DNA from: Ectocarpus siliculosus
Taxonomy: Eukaryota; Sar; Phaeophyceae; Ectocarpales; Ectocarpaceae
DNA length: 41,812 bases
Direction: 5' to 3'
Assembly (NCBI GenBank): GCA_000310025.1
Contig: FN649729.1
Span: forward strand, 1,488,131 to 1,529,942
The position numbers and the translations under genes were made by a program. Shown here one piece after another: positions 11,871-23,182 of the stretch; positions within the stretch are counted from its first letter, which is position 1, and every line of letters starts with the position of its first letter. The notes below the pieces were generated by a model that did no database searches, was not told the origin of the DNA, and saw nothing but the letters and a program-made list of their open reading frames with translations.

Positions 11871-12699
11871 GCGTGCTGCTACCGCAATCGTAGAGTAGAG
11901 CAAGTTCGTTTGACTGACGGTGAATAGCTTACGTTGTTGAGACAGATGCAGAACAACACCCAGCAAAAGCATCAAGAAAACGCCTGCAGGAGCCCCCGTC
12001 TCCGGGACTGGAGCTCTTACAGCAACGGAGGAGGAGATTTGCGCTGCTCACAGACGTGGCGGACGCCCTGATGTGTCCGGAGGAGCTGCGCGACGACTTC
12101 ATCGCCGGTGCGGGGCATCCCACCACGTCGGTGCCACTTGGCGACTCCGTCTCCTCTTCCCGCCGCTTTGCTGGCGCTGCTGCTTCGTCTGCGTCCGTCG
12201 TGGCATCTGCAGCTAGCTGCTTCGACGTCGCCTGCGACCGACGACTGCGGCGGCACCTCCGGCGGTGTCACCGACGCCCAACCTTTCGGTCCCCGTGGGA
12301 GCAGCAGCTGGAGTGGTGCCCACAGGTGTGCTGACAGACAGCAGTTGTTGCCCATCCTCCACGCGGAACACGTTCACTTCAACAACAGAAACAGGCCTTT
12401 CGTGGGACGACGACGTCCTACGCTTGTTGTTCCTTGTTCGACGACGCTCTAGCGCTTCCGCTGAGGCGGCGCGTGCTCGTGCAAATAGAAGGTGAAGCCC
12501 ATCGGGTGAGAGCGCGCCAAGATTGAGGCGGCGAAACGAGATGAGGCTGACCACAACAACTGACGCCATACGGCCCGCAAAACTCCGCGGCCAGAGGGCC
12601 TCCATCGACTGAGGGACCTCTTCACTCTGTGCCCGTAAGGGAAGCGATTACCAAGGCCAAGGCTGTTCCTCACACCTAATTACAGCCGCGCACACTTGG

Positions 12700-12912
12700 C
12701 ACAGGGAGGAGCGTCTTCGTTAACGCGTCTTCGATCGTTGGGGGTCATCCTCTCTCGAGCGGCCGTCTGTATCTCCGGAATCTCGTGTTGTCCGCAGGGG
12801 TGCTCGACGTCGCCGGCGAAGAGCACTGGCTCCGGAGGTAGAGACGGCCGAGCCGCGAGAGGATGATTCCGAACGATCGAAGACTCGCTAACGAAGACGC
12901 TGCTCTCTCTGC
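12700..12912. repeat. Long imperfect hairpin with arms of about 80 bp
   Basis: The arm at 12700-12779 and the reverse complement of 12831-12912 share AGCGTCTTCGTTA, GTCTTCGATCGTT, TCATCCTCTC, CGGCCGTCT and CTCCGGA in order, with scattered mismatches. The loop is about 51 nt. A minus-strand open frame (12680-13015) overlaps it, but its two halves are simply the two arms. It fits a small foldback element or a precursor of small RNAs. Confidence 0.75.
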
Positions 12913-13817
12913 GAAAATTGAGTAGCTGTAATATGAAGGTTTGTTGTCGAAGACCGAATAAACTACTGTACTTCGAAGTACTGTAGCTTATTGTGCACGG
13001 AATAATTCGGAACATCTCCCAGATCTACGTATGTATGTAGTTGGGCTCTTGTTGTACCGCCCGTGAGGCGTGTTGGTCCTGATGTCTTTGTCCGGTTTTC
13101 TGGGGTCCCACAAAGAGAACAGAAAAGGTCTAACGGAGTTCTCATTCCGCTGCCCCGCTGCTCTTGCAGCAAGAGTTTGATAGACGCCTGTCCACTGGAC
13201 CCAAGGGACACGTGTTGAGGAAGGCACAGTGTGAACACGCAGCCCGTTTCGGAGGATCACGCGGCACAAGAGGGCAGCAGCTAGCTACATCGAAGTTCGG
13301 CACATTGCTAGCAAACATGCCGTGGCTTTTCTCCCGCCCACCCGCCCTTTTTTTTTCGAAGGTAGGGGAGGAACATGGGTGGATCCCGTGCTGTAGCAGG
13401 AGGCCTCATTTCAACTAAATAATTCGGCTTCAAAATAATGTCTAGATCGTGCATGGAACCACGAAGGGATTCCGTGGATGGATGAGAACAGATGCCTGCA
13501 ATAGAGGCTGGGAGAGAGTTCCCACTCGTGACAAGCCTTCCCAAGCCTAACGGAGAGAAAAAACGCACGGTATAAGCGTCTAAGTAATAACATACATACT
13601 ATTGTCACGGTAGCATGAACGCGCGCTGAATACAAGGGTTCATTCCATCTCGCCATGGTTTTAGGAGTGGTGTTAGGAGGGCTAGGGTGTACCTGAATCA
13701 ATGACGGGACCCCCCTAGGGTTCCGTTCCTCACGTGTTTACTCATTACGGCCGATCCGGACGGAAGAGACTTTGACCACGCTAAGAGAGCTATCAACCTG
13801 TGAGTCGATCTTTGGTT

Positions 13818-13945
13818 GGACCCGCCCCGCCTTGATCAATCCCCCCTTGCTAGACCCACCTTGACTAGCCCCACCTTGATCAACCCCGTCTTGGCTCAGA
13901 CCCACCTTGATGAGACCCCCCTTGTTAGACCCCCCCTTGACTCAA
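13818..13945. repeat. Degenerate tandem repeat, about 15-bp unit
   Basis: Roughly eight units resemble GACCCACCTTGATCA, with variants CTTGCTAGACCC, CTTGACTAG and CTTGTTAGACCC. Units often contain the palindrome TTGATCAA. The bias is C on the plus strand and T at unit junctions. Minisatellite. Confidence 0.7.
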
Positions 13946-14348
13946 ATGTTAAGATCCCCATGGAACTAATAACGACAACTAATTGGACCCGAGCCAGATG
14001 TTGTTACGCTAGAGTGAGTAAACCACCTGAGTCGATAGCGTTAACACTGCTGGTACACTAACAGCTTTTCCACCCCGCCCAACTGCAGTGTCTTGATTAT
14101 TTTACCGACCGGAGCGGTAACTCTCTGCGCTATACTGCCGCGTTGAGGTCACGAAGGAAGTCAACGCGGGGGGAAGTAGTGACCCTGAGTGGAGCCTCCA
14201 GGCTTTTCGTAGAACGAGGCCTCATTTCATCCCAGCCTCTAAATCGTCCATAACTGTATGCAATTGGCGGAAGGACTCTGTACGTTTGCAGATTTTTCAT
14301 TCTCCTCAAGAGATGCTCCGAACCCGTCCGAGTACTTGTTTCCACATG

Positions 14349-16200
14349 TACAAATTCTGAAGCAATAACCGTTCGAATTAAAAATCACTGTGAAGCACTT
14401 CGTCTGAACCTTGTCCCCCTTTCAGAATTTTTTCAGAACTCACTCTGGCCTTCTGTGCGGCCAGGGATGGCGCTGGACGCGCCTCAACACGCGACGTTGC
14501 CCGAGAGCGGGTGGGCCCGTGCACACAACCATGGGTACTCAGCTTGAAAGATCCATCCAGAGTATTTGGAACTTACAAGGGAGGATTCCAAAAATCTTTC
14601 CGCGCAGACATCTACATAGACTACAGGAGTAAAAAAAGGGAGACAACCCAACTTGGTGTCGTCAAAATACTCTGAAACCTTTCGATTCACGAAAGAAAGA
14701 AAAATCGCGCTGGCGATCGCTTCGTCTGAAACTTATCTTGCTTGCAGACTCTCGCCTACTGTGCGGCCAGCCACGGCGCTGGATACGACGTTAAGCGAAA
14801 GCGGTTGCTACAACAAGGGTTGTACCTACCTTTGGAAGATCCATCCTGAGAAAATGAGGGTTCAGATGCAAATTCGGTGCTGGTAAAATGAAGGTGGACA
14901 ACCCAGCTTGCCAAGTGTGTGGTCTACTGCTGAATGCTCTATTGAATAAAAGGTGAATCATGGTGGGGGGCAGTATACAGGTTGGAGAGAGATGCGCGGT
15001 ATTTCTGGACGTAACGGAGGACATACGGACGGGTTCTTGCTGCACCTTTCGTTCTTCAGCCAAAAAAAGACATGCCGCTGCTGCACTCCGTGCAGCCGCC
15101 ACCATCACGCGCGGAGCACCGACAGACAACCCAAGTATCCAACAGCACTGGGGTATTTGGTGTCTGTAGTGGTAGTCGAAGTGCATGTGGGCATACCATG
15201 GAGTGCTACTGCAAACGCGACTGGTTGTCTGTCACACCTGAGTGGGGCTGCTGCTGTATGGTTTCCTGACCAGGCTGGCCGCTTGGCCGATTGCAACTCC
15301 AGTCGCAGGCTTGGAAAAAGCGCTATACCTTCCAGCTGAATGTTAATCCTCCCCTCGCGCTGGCTTCGTGCAGCACGTGATTGAGGACATGCACGCAGAC
15401 TGAGAGAACGCAGCCACTCCTTCCTGCTTTCTCCGGCACGATGGGTGATGTACAAATGGAATTACACTGACGTGGACGACCGCGCGCGTGAAGAGCGAGA
15501 GATCAAGAGTTGTAAAATCGTAACATCAACGGCTAGGGTTCTTCGCTACCTTCGGCGGTTCATCTTTTATGCAAATATGACGGTTGGCGGTTTGCGGAAA
15601 GCTACATTATCGGTAGCAGCAGCTGCGGCAAAATCGTTCGCCTATGTACCAGCTACCAGCGATGTGGACAATAAACGCAGCAGGTTACAGTATAGTAACA
15701 ACCACATATTTTGGATTCGCTTGGAGTGCGCGAGCACGTGGCGACGATGACTGACCCGGTGGGATTTATTGTGTAGTGGATCAGGATCGGCATGTGGGAG
15801 GGGGGGAGGGCTCGAGCAGCAGTGAAAACCCAACAGCGACAGCGCAGAGAACACCGACGAAAGAAGGAAACGAAGAGCAATTCCCATTCCAACCTTCACG
15901 AAACTCCCTCCACCGAAAGAACAAAATGCGAATCGCTTCGTCCATGATTCATTTACGGCTGTATATTAGTCAACGGGGTCGATCCCAACCTACCTGTGAA
16001 TGGATGAATTTTGCCTGTGAGTGAATGAATTGCGCCCACGTTAGTGCTGGGTCCGGATCTCCACTGCGCCCGCAAGGCCCACTGCAATTGTGGCCTTTTT
16101 CAAGCGCAAGGCGAACAACAAGCACCGCTGGTAATACAACCGTCCAATCAATATAAGCGACTACCAACGAAAGACAACAGCCAAGGGGCTGCCCGTAGGG
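14349..16200. repeat. Repeat D, copy 1 (flanks block B on the left)
   Basis: It is homologous to 24129-26445 in the same orientation. Shared landmarks include TGTGCGGCCAG..CACGGCGCTGGA, GTATACAGGTTGGAGAGAGA, GGGCATACCATGGAGTGCTA, CACACCTGAGTGGGGCTGCT and CGCTGGCTTCGTGCAGCACG. The first 300 bp is itself duplicated here (14349 and about 14663) but single in D2. Open frames in D1 are interrupted relative to D2 (for example TAG at 15774-15776), so I call no gene. Confidence 0.75.
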
Positions 16201-16857
16201 ACGGTTAGGACCTGAACACTCTCTACCCCGCCCCCCCCGTCGCTCCTTGGTGCCCAAAGTCCTCTTTCGAGAAGGATAATAGGTGTTGACGCCGGGACTC
16301 GACCCTGCTCGGCATAAATTCTAAAACAGAAGTAGACTATTCCTACTATACTGCTGTACAGCAGTTGTAAACACACGGCGCCAACAATTTTATGTACCGA
16401 GTACACAGTGACCTCGCCCGGTTCATTCCGAGCACCGCGACAATCAGTCGAAGAGCTATGGGAAAAAACAACAAAGGGGCCTCCTTCTGTGCGCAAGAGT
16501 CATGACGGGCATGAGCGTCACTTTTGTCCCGCCTCTTCTGGCATGGTATATCAGATTCCACTTGCCGCAACGAAGCCGGCGTAACACGCACGTAACAAAA
16601 CTGCCAGCTAGACAACGGGCTGCGGTGTAAAGTGCAAAAAAATATTTATGCCTACAGAATCGAGGGCGACACCACCGGATTCAGCAACAATAAAACCATA
16701 CAACACGTGGTATTAACCAGGGCACTTCACGGCCTAACACATACATAGTGCTACAGAACATTTTTTGTGGATGTGTAAATTGAACTGGTGCCGTAGTCTA
16801 GATAGTCTAGCCTACAGCCCGCCGACAAACTCTCCGCGTCCGAACCCGGCGAAGGTG

Positions 16858-19800
16858 TTAACTGCTAACAGACGACGCATAGCTCGCCGCTCCCCGCTCC
16901 TCCTCCCCAGTCGGCGCCTCGTTACGAGCAGCAGTAGTCCGTGAAACGCTGTCCTCAAGGTGATGCGGACTCCTCTCGCCCTTCTTTGCGGAGAAGGAGG
17001 AGGGCTTGTACGGGCAAATGCAGCACGCGCACTGCAGGGACACGGTAGCCGGGGTCCCCGTCTTGAACGCCACGAACCACGCGACCACGACGAAGATCAG
17101 CACCACGCTCGCGTAGACGCTGACGGCGCCCCACACCCAGCCCAGGCTGACCACGTTCAGCGCTATCAGCAGCCCGACCAGCACGAACATGGCGCTCCAA
17201 AACGAGCCCTTCCCGCAGAGCACCTCCAGCGACCGCCTGATGCTCTTGCCTTCGGCGGCGCAGTGTGACTTCAACCCCACGCACGCGAGTACGAACACAG
17301 CCGACGCGAGCGCCGCACAAACCGCCGCACCAACGATGGACAAAGTCTGCGGAGTGTTGTCGTCCTCCTCGGACGACACCTCCGCCGGGGTGGTCGTAGG
17401 GGGTACAGTGACGGGGTCTGTGCCCCCGCCACTGGTCGAGTTTGTTGGGGGCGCCGTTGCCTCTACCGGTGCTGTTGTCGTGTCAGGAGTTGGCAACAGG
17501 ACCGCTACCGGCGAAGGAGTATCCGAGGCACCTGGAGGCAGAACGGTCGCGGTGGAGCGACGTCAGGTCGGCGTGTATGTGGTCATTTAAGCATGGTGGG
17601 TTTGGCTTCCCGCGACCCACCGCTGTTTGGTTACCACGACCGCAAGAAGCATACACGTAGTCGCAGGAAGTGATGGTCAAGGCGGAAGACGGTCTCAAGT
17701 AAGAGCGCGCTCGGCAAATCGTGCTAGGCCTGCTAGGCGAGCGGTTCCCAGCGTCGTGCGCTTGTACCCTAAAAAGGAGTCCTCGTGTGTGACCCTGGAT
17801 TTCCCCTTCAGTGGACAAAGGCGAGACCACAACGCGCACAGGCGCTGCCAGCAAAGGTGAGAATGGGATAACTGACGGGATGCATATCTCGGTCTCGTTC
17901 ATCGTGTACGCCTCGCGAACCTTCAGGCACTTTCTGTAAACACCTTGCCAGCTGACAACTTTAGCGTTGCTCACACATTGCATGTAGCTGCCACACTCAA
18001 GGCCGGCAGTATTCGCAGAAAGGTTGTACAACGTGAGAGTTCTTGGAACCACCACTTCTGGACCGAGGACTTACTGCCGATGATGCAGGGGGCTTCGTCG
18101 GACTCATCGCAGTGGACGTCTGAATCAATGATGGACGACGAGCAGCACTCCAACGCGTTTACCACGCATTCTTCGCCCCCACAAAAGTCGCCGCACTCAA
18201 TCGGGCAGCATACGGTCCCCATCTCGTCCTCGACTCCGACGACGCCGTTGCTGCATGTCGCTGGTTCAACTGATCTCCAAAGCAATGGATGCGGCAGTGA
18301 GGACGTCGTGACAGGAAAGGGGGGGTGGGACAAGGTAAGGCGGCGGTTGCATCATCGCAACTGCACACAACGAACAGTGATTCGACATTCTGCATGAAGG
18401 GCAACTTTTCTTAACAGTCCTTGTCCACGACGACCTCACACCACGACACCACCACTCCGCCCTTTTCTAGCGAGGACATTAGTACAACACCTTTTGCTCA
18501 TTTGTCCCGCTCGGCTCGTCTTGACCAAGCTGTCTGTCTCCACCTTTCCACACAAGCACGAGCAACTGAAAGCTCCACCCGATTCACCCATCAAGGCTCA
18601 TGTGAAGGGTCACGACTTGGTTACAAAAACACAGATTATCGACGCACTCCTGGGCCAAGACTTACCGCCGCTGATGAAGCACGGTGCTTCTTCGACAAAA
18701 AAGCAGTCCCCATGCAATTCGAAGATGGTTGACGCGCAACAATTGGTCTCATCGACATCGCCACAGCCTGAACCTCCGCAAAAGTCGCCGCACAGAATCG
18801 GGCAGCATACGGTTCCCCCACCGTTCTCGACCCCCGGGACACCGTTGCTGCACGTCGCGACGAATTCTTCTCATCCAAAGAAGCGAGGAGGGCAAGTGAG
18901 ATTGTGGGAACAGGAGACTATTAATAGTGCGGGTGCGGTGTTGGTGGTCATCGTGACTGAGGTGTAGACAAGAAGAGCTTTTCGAGCCCCGAAGGCTTCC
19001 GGCAAAGCTCATGGCCTGTCACCTGGTCGACCGAGCCGTTCGAAGCTACCAGGGGAGAAGGCTCATGTTCATTCTTCATCGAAATCTCGGACCGTTTCGT
19101 TCATCAATCTCGAGCTTTCGCCACTGCAAGAAACGGCATCCGCCCTGGTGTATAGTAAGAGTACAGACAAAAGTCTGTGGAGCTGCAAGTGCCTGCCCAG
19201 GTCGCTTGTGGCCTCATTCCTCGCAGAGTGCCTCTCATGTCTGAGATGGCCATGCTTTGCGCGCATGGCCGTTGACTAGCCTTTGTTTACGAGTTTGATC
19301 TGTTTTTCGTCTTCAACAATCAAATTCCCACGGCGCACGAGAAACCACATCGAACACTCCGAAAAACAAGCACCGGCTGCTCCACGAGGAAAAACGTTGA
19401 GCCTGTATCTAGCTCTCGAGAGGAGCTCGTTATGCACGTCATCGCTGTTGCAGACGTGTGGCAGCTACGCACCATTCTTATGTATGTTCATACGTCTGTA
19501 ACTGCCTCATTGTACCCCAAACGGCAAGACCCAAACACTAGGACACAGAACTACTGATGAACCCCCCGTAACATACCATTAACTACGTTGGACAACGTTC
19601 AACAAAGCAAAGCGAGGCTATGGCATTTTGTGTGTGTGTGAGTAAACAGACTCCGACACAGTGTCTGTCATCGCAGAGGTGTGAGTCCTGCTTGGGCGCA
19701 TTTCGCACAAAGCAGCGCACGCAGATGAGAGATCGCTTGCACCCGACAAACAGAAAAAAGAAAAAGAGGCTCGCCTGGTTCTACACCACTCAGTATCGAA

Positions 19801-21143
19801 AACGTCGGTAGGGAACATGGGGCAAGAACCGGGGTTGTTTGGAGGGAAGCGATATACCCCATGCCAAACCTGTGGAGGCCGAACTGGGCGCGGCTGTTGC
19901 GTTTGCGGCGGCTGTGGTTGGCGCCGGGTTCACCGTGGCTGAGACCGGGGCGGTAGTAGGCGCCATTGTAGCGGCTGCTGTGGCTGACACCGGGGCGGCA
20001 GTAGGCGCCACTGTAGCGGCGGCCGTGGCTGACACCGGGGCGGCAGTAGGCGCCATTGCAGTGGCTGTCACCGAGAGGGGCACGCGCGTACGTGCACCAC
20101 CGAGAGGTAACGGGGCGGCAGCCGGCGCCATTGTAGGGGCTGTCGTTGAGAGGAGCACGGGTGTACGTGAACAACCGCGAGATAAGGACACGAGGAGCAA
20201 TGGGCGCCAACGGGTAGGGCGCCCTTCAAAGGTATGTCGCCCTGCGTCCGTCAAGAGGACATCCAATTTACCGGCCCTGGTGACCCCCGAGAGTTCTGGA
20301 CCGATAGACCATAAGCGCAAGGTCTGCAAGCTGTGCCATGCTTGCTTCAGCCCTGATAGCAATGACAGAAACGCCCTCGGGAACCCCTACCCCCCCCCCC
20401 CCCCCCCCCCGGATCACAGAGCAGCAAATCGATCGCTAATGTCAGCACGCAGTCACGCATCCGCCGTCTGAATTTCCGTCCAACGAGAACGAAAATCGAT
20501 GGTGCTGTATGTACCGAACGGTAGGCTTGATCGGTTACTTTAGCAACCAAAGGGACACTCACCTGATGGCGCTGGCGTGTCGGCGGAGGAAGTGGTTGTC
20601 GTATCTGATGAATACGCGGCGCACACGGCGCGGGAGGTAGGTTCCGTGGCGAGGCCGTCGTAGCCGCGCGGCAGAAGCAACAGGATTCGAATGGGGGTGG
20701 GAAACCTCTGTGAGCGCCATCAAGTGAAAGGCAATAATCATTGAGAAGATCTACGTAGAATAACGTTCTAACGAGCAGAATGTACAGCCGGGGGCAACGA
20801 GGACGTACAGACGGGTTACGTTGGCGGCGAATACTTCATGCTCAACATTTTTCCAAACACAAGAACTTGACAATCATGTGTTTGGTAGCCCGGCTACCGA
20901 TCACACTACAATATATGGCGGCCAATTGTAGCCCACAAGAGAAACAAAAACCGCAGTCTTAGCCAAAACTAGAGGTTCGGGCGCTCTCTGTACTAACGTG
21001 CGTGCTTTCGTGAAGAACAGTCTCTTGCCTGAAAGCATGATCAGTACTGCCATTGAAGCTACAAACATCTTGGACGAGGCACCGGTAGACGCAGCAGCAA
21101 CGGTACCATCTGAACGCCACCGATGCATACCCGACGTGCCCAT
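16858..21143 (-). CDS. Mucin-like, Cys-module, three-TM surface protein, copy B
   Basis: Seven predicted minus-strand exons: 21143-20998, 20705-20563, 20340-19870, 18866-18666, 18269-18075, 18015-17944 and 17531-16858. Intron phases match copy A (2, then 1 throughout), giving about 633 residues. The order is a hydrophobic signal anchor, a Thr/Ser linker, a mucin-like Ala/Thr/Pro repeat (such as APTAAPVSATAAA), two 10-Cys modules with GTVCCPI, a short Cys-containing exon, a Pro/Thr stalk and three TM segments (near TLSIVGAAVCAALASAVFVL, FWSAMFVLVGLLIALNVVSL and YASVVLIFVVVAWFVAF), then an acidic Ser-rich cytosolic tail. Exon 3 stays in frame here, unlike copy A. The acceptor of exon 6 has changed from CAG to CTG at 18018-18016. 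Exon 6 is 72 nt and phase-1 symmetric, so skipping keeps the frame (about 609 residues). Function unknown; adhesion or surface sensing is inference. Confidence 0.6.
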
Positions 21144-21677
21144 GTGGTCGGCGCTGTTCCGGCTGAATGAGGCAAGAGCAATTCAAAACGCAGGGGGGAG
21201 AAACGGGGGGCTGATTAAACCTGAGCAACAACGCCTCCGCCGCCGTCTTAATCCATTGCCCCTGGTTTCATATTCCGTGTTCACAGCACTGACGATGCAT
21301 TCTCGATGTGATGCACCATGACAACCGGAAAAAAGCTGCCGGTTCGCTCCGTTGAGCGCGCCGATGACCAAACCCGTGGGGGCGCTGCTACTCGCTACGA
21401 CAGCTATACGTCCTGCTAAGCTACTGCTGGCCTAGGTTCGGGGTAGAAATTCGAAGTCAACATCCTGAAATCCCCTTTCGAGAGCACCCCATCTCAATAC
21501 CGTCTCACCGGGGACTAAAAGAGTGCTTTAGGTAATCTTAATCTTGCACACCTACTGCTCGTTGGAGGGGGGTTCTTTGCCTACAACGGGAGGTAGAATA
21601 CGATCAATTTCGAGAGTATATGGCCGACTAGGGAAGGGGACGGCTGGACCCATCTCACGATACCGCAGGAGGTTGCT

Positions 21678-22001
21678 ATGGGGTGTGAGTACACGGATCT
21701 GAACGGTACTTCTAGGAAAGGTCTTCAGGCTATCGCGGGAGATGCAACTCTGTATGCCGGATACAAGTACTGTCAAGGAGATATTGTGCCACAGTGGCCC
21801 CTCCGTGAGTGGCCCCTCCGTGCAAGGAGAGGTCCACCCCCTTCTGTTCAGCCTATCCAACAGAGCAGGAAACAGCAGCAAGCACTGCTGCTCAAGAGAT
21901 TCAGGGACAAGTACGTCATCGTCAGGGTCTCCAAGCACTGCTACGCCGGTAAACCTCTCAACAATTGGCGTCGTCGACAGTACTCGTGGCTATCGCCGTA
22001 G
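21678..22001 (+). pseudogene. Small basic-protein gene, copy B (longest reading frame)
   Basis: The open frame of 107 codons starts MGCEYTDLNGTSRKG and includes ALLLKRFRDKYVIVRVSKHC and NNWRRRQYSW. Against the copy at 22336 it lacks a base in AGCAGGAAACAGCAG and contains a short duplication (GTGGCCCCTCCGTGAGTGGC). The middle of the frame therefore switches register, and the homologous reading GPSVQGEVHPLLFSLS sits in another frame. Probably a decayed copy that is open by chance. Function unknown. Confidence 0.35.
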
Positions 22002-22233
22002 GCCATTCGGAGAAATCGAACCCGCTGCCGAGTTCCCCAAGATACACAGGGGCGTCACGCTTCTTGTAGGGCTGTCCGTTCCTAAATTTGTTGCCGTACC
22101 CAATGGCGACGCAGACACTGCTGTAGATCGTTTTCGCTAGACTCGTGCTGTAACATCCGCGTATACGACGACGGTATTTCTGATGTAGAAGTGTGGGAGG
22201 GCGCTTTGTTGCTTGCGTTGTGGGGTTTAGCAC
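21958..22233 (-). CDS. Possible small ORF or terminal exon spanning the block B boundary
   Basis: Ninety-one codons from an ATG. The sequence has compact, protein-like composition (FRNGQPYKKRDAPVYLGELG, then SGFDFSEWP). The last dozen codons lie inside block B and the rest outside it, so the stop may have been supplied by the rearrangement. No family is recognised. An overlapping plus-strand frame exists, so this is tentative. Confidence 0.3.
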   Translation of the reverse strand: MLNPTTQATKRPPTLLHQKYRRRIRGCYSTSLAKTIYSSVCVAIGYGNKFRNGQPYKKRDAPVYLGELGSGFDFSEWPTAIATSTVDDANC

Positions 22234-22335
22234 CTTCGATTCATTTTCGAGTTCTACATGTTATTGAACTTGGTAACATCCCGGAGTTTTAATGTACCTG
22301 CGTACACGAACTTCCATGGTGGGCTGGCTAGTGTT

Positions 22336-22611
22336 ATGGGATTCGAGTACAAGGATCTGAACTGAGCGGTACAAGCAGTTCTAGGAAAGCTTACCAGGTT
22401 GTGGCGGGAGCCGCAACTCCCTTTTCAGGATCAAATTTTTACTACCAGGGGGAAAACGGCCCCTCCCTGCAAGGAGAGGTCCGCCCCTTTCTGTTCAGTC
22501 TATCCAAGAGAGCAAGGAAACAACAGCAAGCACTCGTGCTCACGAGGTTCATCAACAAGTGGCTCATCATCAGGGGGTGCAGGGATTGCTACAAAGTGGG
22601 ATGTGTGTGAT
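22336..22611 (+). pseudogene. Decayed small basic-protein gene, copy C
   Basis: The head MGFEYKDLN is followed at once by TGA because of a roughly 11-bp difference from copies A and B. Downstream an open frame reads VVAGAATPFSGSNFYYQGEN, then GEVRPFLFSLSKRARKQQQA and RDCYKVGCV. This copy best preserves the middle of the protein. It lies outside blocks A and B, so the family predates or extends beyond that duplication. Confidence 0.4.
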
Positions 22612-23148
22612 CACTCTCGGGCATGTGGCTGCCACAGGTGCTGCATGCCACCGGTTCAACCGATTTAGGCATTGACATCATTATCAGATGTTTCGCATGC
22701 AAGAAAACGGCGGCGGATGCTCGTGTAGCCGTTGTATTGGGGAAGATAGGACCCCCATTGAAGACGACAAGCTGCCTTTGACCGCAACTCAAGAAACAAG
22801 CCTTCCAGAGCACTCTCGAGGGTGCGAATTGCACGACGAGCGCCGCCCGCGCTACCTGATACTTACCTAGCACTTGTGGATGATGTGCGCTCTCATCAAC
22901 AGCTTCCTGTACAACCACTGCTCTCTCTGCCTGTTTCGGTGGCGTTTGTTTCCTCGGAGTACCTGCCACGTGCTGCGGGCCACAGACGCGCGCTGAAACG
23001 TTCCGTGTTCCTTGGAAAAATGTGGTGTATGGTGCTGCTGATAGCACCTACCCAAGCAGTAACCTAGCACACATCCAAGCAATAACAACCTACAAATTCT
23101 CCCATCAACACCAACCTAGGGCCAGGCTAGCACCTACCTTGTATCGGG

Positions 23149-23182
23149 TGGGTTTGGGGTTAGAGTTAGGGGTAAGTTAGAG
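23149..23182. repeat. Degenerate telomere-like (TTAGGG-type) tract
   Basis: The plus strand reads GGGTTTGGGGTTAGAGTTAG and then GGGTAAGTTAG. This is a short irregular run, far below a functional telomere; possibly an interstitial relic of break repair or chance G/T-rich sequence. Confidence 0.4.

Larger units (their letters stand above)
11791..14348. other. Unique spacer between blocks A and D1
   Basis: Around 11949-12340 (plus) an open frame reads ELLQQRRRRFALLTDVADAL then MCPEELRDDFIAGA, with an acceptor-like TTGTTGAGACAG before it. Overlapping frames on both strands up to 12605 look equally plausible, so no gene is called. The spacer also holds a long hairpin (12700-12912) and a tandem repeat (13818-13945). 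The rest shows nothing assignable. Confidence 0.4.
16220..22001. repeat. Segmental duplication block B
   Basis: Second copy of block A (4740-11790). Left boundary near the C-tract before CTTGGTGCCCAAAGTCC; right boundary after CTCGTGGCTATCGCC near 22000, where sequence unrelated to A begins. It lacks the 1.29-kb segment seen in A. It carries the second surface-protein gene and a small-gene copy, and is flanked by D1 on the left and, after about 2.1 kb, D2 on the right. Confidence 0.85.

Noticed and set aside
11949-12605. Possible exons on both strands
   Set aside because: Plus (ALLTDVADALMCPEELRDDF) and minus (ISFRRLNLGALSPDGLHLLF) readings are equally protein-like and overlap; neither can be linked to other exons.
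12680-13015. Minus-strand open frame of 111 codons
   Set aside because: Its two halves are the two arms of a hairpin, so openness reflects the inverted repeat.
16250-16315. tRNA-like 3' end in the repeated GTTGACGCCGGGACTCGACC segment
   Set aside because: No proper B box (GGTTCGANTCC), no D-arm and no acceptor stem pairing. No tRNA or rRNA was found in the window.
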